64,000 nt of DNA from Doryteuthis pealeii (Eukaryota > Mollusca > Cephalopoda > Myopsida > Loliginidae), in the NCBI GenBank assembly GCA_023376005.1, contig CM042151.1, positions 82,113,550 through 82,177,549 of the forward strand. Reading direction: 5' to 3'. Every line of letters begins with the position of its first letter. The first letter of the stretch is position 1. The notes under the pieces are model-generated. The model did not search any database, was not told the DNA's origin, and saw only the letters and a program-made list of their open reading frames with translations. A program made the translations under genes and the position numbers. Positions 59,191 to 64,000 of this stretch are shown here, piece after piece.

Positions 59191-61010
59191 TAAGAAACAT
59201 ATAAGAAAAATACAAATCATATACAAATAACGGATTTCCAATGGAGTTTATTCTAATCTTATTCTTATTTACTTTAAGGAAATGAAAACTATACATATTT
59301 AATGGATTGTTGTTAGCCCATTAAAAAAGAAAAGTTTTCTAATGGAATTTATATAGTTTTTGTTCCTAATAATCTTCTTTAACGAATCAATAGATTCATC
59401 ACACTTAGGATATATGAAAAATAAAAAAAACATGATTTAATAATATCTATTCGAATATAGGATGTTGTTCTTAAAAGGCAGATCACTAATAAACAGATAT
59501 AAAATCTAAAAGGAAATATGGATGTCCATCAGTTTTTTTTTAATCCTTGGCATTAATCTATATATTAAAATGTTTCAGGTTCGTATTTAATTTAATAAAA
59601 GAGTCAAAATTTCACAACAGATTTTTTCATCGATTTCCAATGGAGTTGATCTATTTTCTTTTCCTAATATTCTACTTTAAATAATGAATAGATGCACCAC
59701 AGTTCAAATATGAAAAATAATAATCACGATTTAATAAGATCTATTTGAAAATAGGATTTTTTTTTCATTGATTACTGTACACTAATTCCTTCTAAAATTG
59801 TTTTAGTTAGCCTTGAATATCATCATAAAACACACACCACAATATCACTAAATGCATCCAGCACGTGAATCCAAGTTTTGGTATTAATCGGATGCTTAAA
59901 AAATTATTCAGAGTTTCTACACTTTAAATAAGAATTAATATCCATTATTTATGTTTAATAACATTGCAACTTTCGTAGGTTATTTAATGCCAAAGCTATC
60001 CTCGTAGAAGAACAGTACTGGTATTCTTTAATTCATAGCTGGTGGATGAGGGGATCCAGAGATTTCACAAGGGAATTTGTCCGAAATTGAATAGAATTGT
60101 GCGACTGAAGGTGGAAATTGCTTATTACGTCGTCACAGTCCATAAAGTTAGCAACTACAATTACTATCCCTAAAACTACAGGAATTATAATGAAAAAGGT
60201 AAAATACAAATGATAAGTTTATGAAAAATGAAAATGAAAACCGTTTTTGGTTTAGTTCTTTATTTACATAAAATGGTGTTATCATTGGCCTCTTTATTTT
60301 TTATCAGTATACATATTCCAAAATAAATTATTTACAATACATATCTAACATATACATATCACTGGCCTCTTTATTCTTTATCAGTATACATATTCCAAAA
60401 TAAATTATTTACAATACATATCTAAAGTCAGGTATTTCCAATGGACTTGGTTTTTGTTCCTAATATTCTACTTTAAAGAATGAATAGATGCACCATAGTT
60501 CAAATATGACAAACAAGAAGAATAAAATTCATGATTTAATAATATCTATTCGAAGATGGGATGTTGTTCTTTCATCGATTACTGTATACTATTTTCTTCT
60601 AAAATTATTTTAGTTGTCTTTTTGAATCGTCATCAAACACACGCCACAATAGCACTGAATGCATCCAACACTTGAATTCAAGTTTTGGTAAAATTACATG
60701 GTCAGTATTTAATAAATCCGGGATTTATTTGAGAAAGCAGAAAATACATGATAAATTAGAAATTTGAAAATATTTTATTTGAAAAGAAGATTATATTTTC
60801 GTATCATTTTCTCCTTTTTTTCTCTTCTTTACTTTGACATTGGATTCAAAATGTGAAAATACGTTACATGATAAATTAGAAATTTGAAAATATTTTATTT
60901 GAAAAGAAGATTATATTTCTGTATCTTTTTCTCCTTTTTTTTCTCTTCTTTACTTTGACGTTGGATTCAAAAAGATTTTGAAAATTCATAAAAAGTGAAA
61001 TAAATAAATA
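59191..61010 (+). repeat. Diverged copies of unit DNA left of copy 5
   Basis: The segment attttccaatgg...cctaatattctactttaaa...catgatttaataa, seen at 16130-16330 in unit 1, occurs here about three times (59230, 59630, 60430). A 77-bp tandem duplication is at about 60284-60430 and a 120-bp one at about 60746-60985. A block near 59940-60260 is repeated at 61315-61640. No gene seen. Confidence 0.7.
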
Positions 61011-61739
61011 AAAAATAAACTCTTTCGAGTTGAATTTTCAAGCGAGAATTTTATTAAAGAAAAAAAGATTAAAATACACGAATCAGAGTAAAATGACTAA
61101 ATACAAAGGATACATTTGTGAAGGATGAAAATCAAAATCATGGGCAATAGAAATTGTAATAAAAAAAAGGAAATGCGGCAAAAATGATTAAAATGGGAAT
61201 TCTTAAACTGGGTACGAAAATTAAATTACGTTTAAGATGTCTTTAAATAATTTTAATCAGATTAGTAAAAAATTATTCAAAGAGATTTTACTCTTCAAAT
61301 AAAAATTAAAATCTCATTATTCATTTTCTTTGGTTAATGGCATTGCAATATTCGTAGGTTATTTAATTTCAATGCTATCCTTATAGAAGAACAGTAGTGG
61401 TATTCCTTAACACATAGATGGTGAATGAGGTGGTTCACAGATTTCCCAAGAGTATTTGTCCGAAAATGAACGAAATAACGTGAGTTGAGTTTAAATTCGC
61501 TTGTTATCTTGTCAGTCCATCAAATTAGCAACTACGCCACGATTGCTACCCATAAAACTACAAGATTTATAATAAAAAGGTAAAATACAGATGACGAATT
61601 TGTGAAAAATGAAAATGAAAACCTATTTTTTGTAAAAAATAAATCGAAAAAGGATATTTACAAAAAATCAAAACGAAAAGAAAAAGAAAAAAAAAAAAAA
61701 ACGTTTTAGAAGGGCCGAAATATGACAGAAAAATGTATT
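61011..61739. other. Diverged 3' flank of zinc-finger copy 5; no gene
   Basis: Collinear with the flank left of the other tails (compare 30460-30770): the gagttttattaaa and aaaaaggtaaaatac blocks recur. Contains A-rich low-complexity sequence near 61680. Confidence 0.5.
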
Positions 61740-62840
61740 ATCTTCAGATTTTACTTGTAGCAAATAGAAATATATAAGTTTCAATTGTCTGTATAGTTCT
61801 TTATTTGCACTGGCCTCTTTGGACTTTTTTTAACAATTATATTTGTACTGGCCTCTTTGGACTTTTTTTAACAATTATATTTGTACTGGCCTCTTTGGAC
61901 TTTTTTTATCAATTATATTTGTACTGGCCTTTTTGGAATTTTTTTATCAAAAATGTTATATTTGTATTGATTGAGTAGTTTTCGTCATTTCTTCTATATT
62001 GAAGTAATGTTTCATCATTTCGTTTATTGGTTGGATTATTCAATTTGTTTCAATGGAAATGCATTCATGAGGAACAGATATTTATATTGCTAAAATCCCT
62101 ATGATTTTTCTATTCATGGAATTTCCCCTAATACATTCTCTCACATTGGGACGTTTGTTTCTAATCCCAGGGAAATATTGGAAGAAAATAAAAAACTATT
62201 TTCATTCTGTGTCAACGAACATGTAAAGCGTTGGTCTTTAGTATTTTCGAAGAGACTGACGTTTTGAATTTGTGGTATCAAGTATTGATCTAGTGTTTTC
62301 ATTTGGCAAAAGGTTCCTTTATAGTAAATCTTAATATTGAAGGATTTTCTTTAATGTTCCCTGCTGGAAAGTTTACACTTTGGAATCGATGTTCTACTTA
62401 TCTGTTCAGAATTGATATTCCTGTGTTAGACATTGGCATGTGCAAGTTGTGTCCATTTTCTAAATTAAAACTAAAAGGGTTTGTGCATTGTGTATTTCGT
62501 TCAACTTTTAAAAAATTGTGTTTGTATATTTATGTCAAAAGGTGAAATAGTTGACTGAATATTCTGTGGATTAGATTGGTGTGGAAACTTAGCTTTTATC
62601 CGGTGAATTAAATCGTGTCAGTAAGTTTGTATATTTAGCAACATTTTCCTCGGGTATTTTACATTGAAATGAATGTTGTTTAGGATGTATCGCTGTTGAT
62701 GACCGAATATTGGACAATGACTGCTTTGCCTCATCTCCCAATTGAATTTATCGATGGTATGTCATTTGATTACTCATCGAAAGTTTGTTATGGTATACTT
62801 AGTGTGGATATCGATTCGTACCTTTGATTTTGCTCAGATT
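61740..62840 (-). pseudogene. Fossil C-terminal tail belonging to copy 5
   Basis: Diverged equivalent of the tails of copies 2-4. The minus strand shows a TNPFSFNLENGHNLHMPMS block near 62430-62490. The SPKRPVITP region is replaced by a 38-bp tandem repeat (four copies, about 61808-61960). It is separated from the finger ORF by a stop and by the MITE at 62996-63263. Confidence 0.55.
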
Positions 62841-62995
62841 TCTTCATTTGATATTTGTCAGGAAAAATTATATAAAAAGAAACATTGGAATGTCTGATGT
62901 AAAAATATATCCAATGATTTTTTTTACAAAGTAACCATATTGTAAATGAAGTCAGTATTTTATGAATAAATACCGACAGTTTTATAAAATTCTAA

Positions 62996-63263
62996 GTACC
63001 AATGCAGAACATCGTGCAAGAGATAATATAAAAAGCATTACATTTTATTGCATTCCATGGAAATACCTGAAACCTTTTATATACGTAAAATACGATTCTA
63101 ATGACATTATCCCCTGCGCACTATTCTGCATTTGTACCCTTAACCCTAGCACTAACGCTAACTCTAATTAAAGCGTCTCAAAGGTTTCGGGTGTTTCCGT
63201 GAAATGTAATGCTTTTTATACGTAATCTAATATTATCTCCTGCGCGATATTCTGCATTAGTAC
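62996..63263. mobile_element. Foldback MITE with nested tip
   Basis: The left end gtaccaatgcagaacatcg and the right end, in reverse complement gtactaatgcagaatatcg, continue as inverted repeats for about 90 bp through aaaaagcattacattt and gaaacctttt. Inside, another copy of the tip (cctgcgcactattctgcat) lies at about 63113-63136 in direct orientation to the right end, suggesting a nested or rearranged element. No clear target-site duplication. Confidence 0.7.
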
Positions 63264-63304
63264 AGGGTTAGGCTACTTCGTTAGTTTCCGTAATCTAATT
63301 CTAT

Positions 63305-64000
63305 TTATACGCATGGATGATATTTTAAATGGTGAGGCTCTGTATAGTCTCTGTTGCATCTATGACATTTGTAGGGCCTTGGTGTTGTATGTGTGCGTTG
63401 ATGTATTACCAGATTCATATGCTGAGGAAAACTTTTGTCACATATCTTGCATGTAAATGATATCTCTTCAGTATGTTCGCGTTGATGCTCTCTTAAATGG
63501 TGAGCATGTTTAAAGTCTTTTCTGCATCTATCACATTTGAAAGTCCTCTTTGTATGTATTTGTTGATGAGTCTTCAAAGCGCTTCCCTGAGAAAAACCTT
63601 TGTCACATACCTTACATATAAATGGTTTCTCTCCTGAATGTGTGCGTTGATGCTCTTTCAAATGGGTAGCTTGTGTAAAACATTTGTTGCATTTATCACA
63701 TTTGAAGGGCCTCTCTCCTTTATGAATGCGTTGATGTCTTCGGAAACTGCTTCGATCAGAAAAACCTTTGTCACATGTCTTACAAATAAATGGTCTCTCC
63801 CCAGTATGTGTCCGTTGATGATCAGTTAATTGGGAAGTACGTTTAAAGTCTTTGCCGCATATATCACATTTGTAGGGCCTCTCTCCTGTATGTGTGCGCT
63901 GATGTGTAGTCAAGTTACTTTTCTGAGAAAAACCTTTGTTACATATATTACATGTAAATAGTCTTTCTTCTGTATGTGTGCGTTGATGATTTTTTAAATG
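63305..64000 (-). CDS. C2H2 zinc-finger protein, copy 5 (5' end outside the window)
   Basis: Open from the window edge (64000) to a TAA at 63305-63307, 232 codons counting the stop. It starts inside a finger (HLKNHQRTH). Seven complete fingers follow with canonical TGERPY/TGERPF linkers in the first part and altered ones later (TKRTF, TEEISF, TTPRPY). The last finger, CHRCNRDYTEPHHLKYHPCV, stops two residues short of its second histidine. The helices differ strongly between fingers. It is closer to the canonical Kruppel-type consensus than copies 2-4 and is open throughout. The tail seen in copy 1 lies beyond the stop as a fossil. Presumed nuclear DNA-binding protein. Confidence 0.9.
   Translation of the reverse strand, partial: HLKNHQRTHTEERLFTCNICNKGFSQKSNLTTHQRTHTGERPYKCDICGKDFKRTSQLTDHQRTHTGERPFICKTCDKGFSDRSSFRRHQRIHKGERPFKCDKCNKCFTQATHLKEHQRTHSGEKPFICKVCDKGFSQGSALKTHQQIHTKRTFKCDRCRKDFKHAHHLREHQREHTEEISFTCKICDKSFPQHMNLVIHQRTHTTPRPYKCHRCNRDYTEPHHLKYHPCV

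Noticed and set aside
62962..63171. Plus-strand 69-codon ORF
   Set aside because: Lies mostly within the MITE at 62996-63263.

Overview
This is AT-rich metazoan DNA with no bacterial or viral gene organisation. It holds five C2H2 zinc-finger loci, all on the minus strand and about 14-16 kb apart. The DNA between them is made of segmental duplications, tRNA-derived SINEs, non-LTR retrotransposon remains, MITEs, (TA)n microsatellites and 32-bp minisatellites. The huge C2H2 expansion together with tRNA-SINEs ending in (TA)n points to a mollusc, most likely a cephalopod such as an octopus. That is an inference from style, not a database match.

Layout. 1-696: zinc-finger gene copy 1, whose 3' end lies left of the window. 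2053-8599: a 3.25-kb block present twice in tandem, ending in SINE and LINE debris (8480-9500). 11101-55142: a higher-order tandem array with units at about 11101-23846, 23847-37666 and 37667-53039, plus a partial fourth from 53040. Each full unit carries, left to right, two copies of an interspersed repeat module, a foldback MITE (14.0, 27.4, 41.2 kb), a fossil C-terminal tail, a zinc-finger ORF (copies 2, 3, 4 at 18.2-19.5, 32.2-33.4, 48.9-49.9 kb), a conserved splice-acceptor exon, a (TA)n tract, a 32-bp minisatellite and a decayed LINE reverse-transcriptase fragment. Unit 3 also holds a 2.7-kb retrotransposon with reverse transcriptase and restriction-like endonuclease (41757-44470) and a second, deleted LINE (44970-45860). 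55155-59190: a complete SINE with target-site duplication, a SINE split by a LINE, and a further SINE-LINE composite. 59.2-62.9 kb: diverged copies of the unit and the tail of copy 5. 63305-64000: zinc-finger copy 5, whose 5' end lies right of the window.

Reading of the genes. Copies 1 and 5 keep canonical fingers as far as the window shows. In copies 2-4 the central finger array is open (9-13 complete fingers), but the ends are eroded. The first finger has lost both cysteines and gained a stop, and the last fingers and the tail lie beyond a stop or frameshift. Copy 4 has an additional single-base frameshift. The C2H2 proteins are presumably nuclear DNA-binding factors; their targets cannot be read from the sequence. 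No other convincing protein-coding gene was found outside transposable elements. The units record unequal crossing-over, microhomology deletions and local homogenisation of repeats.
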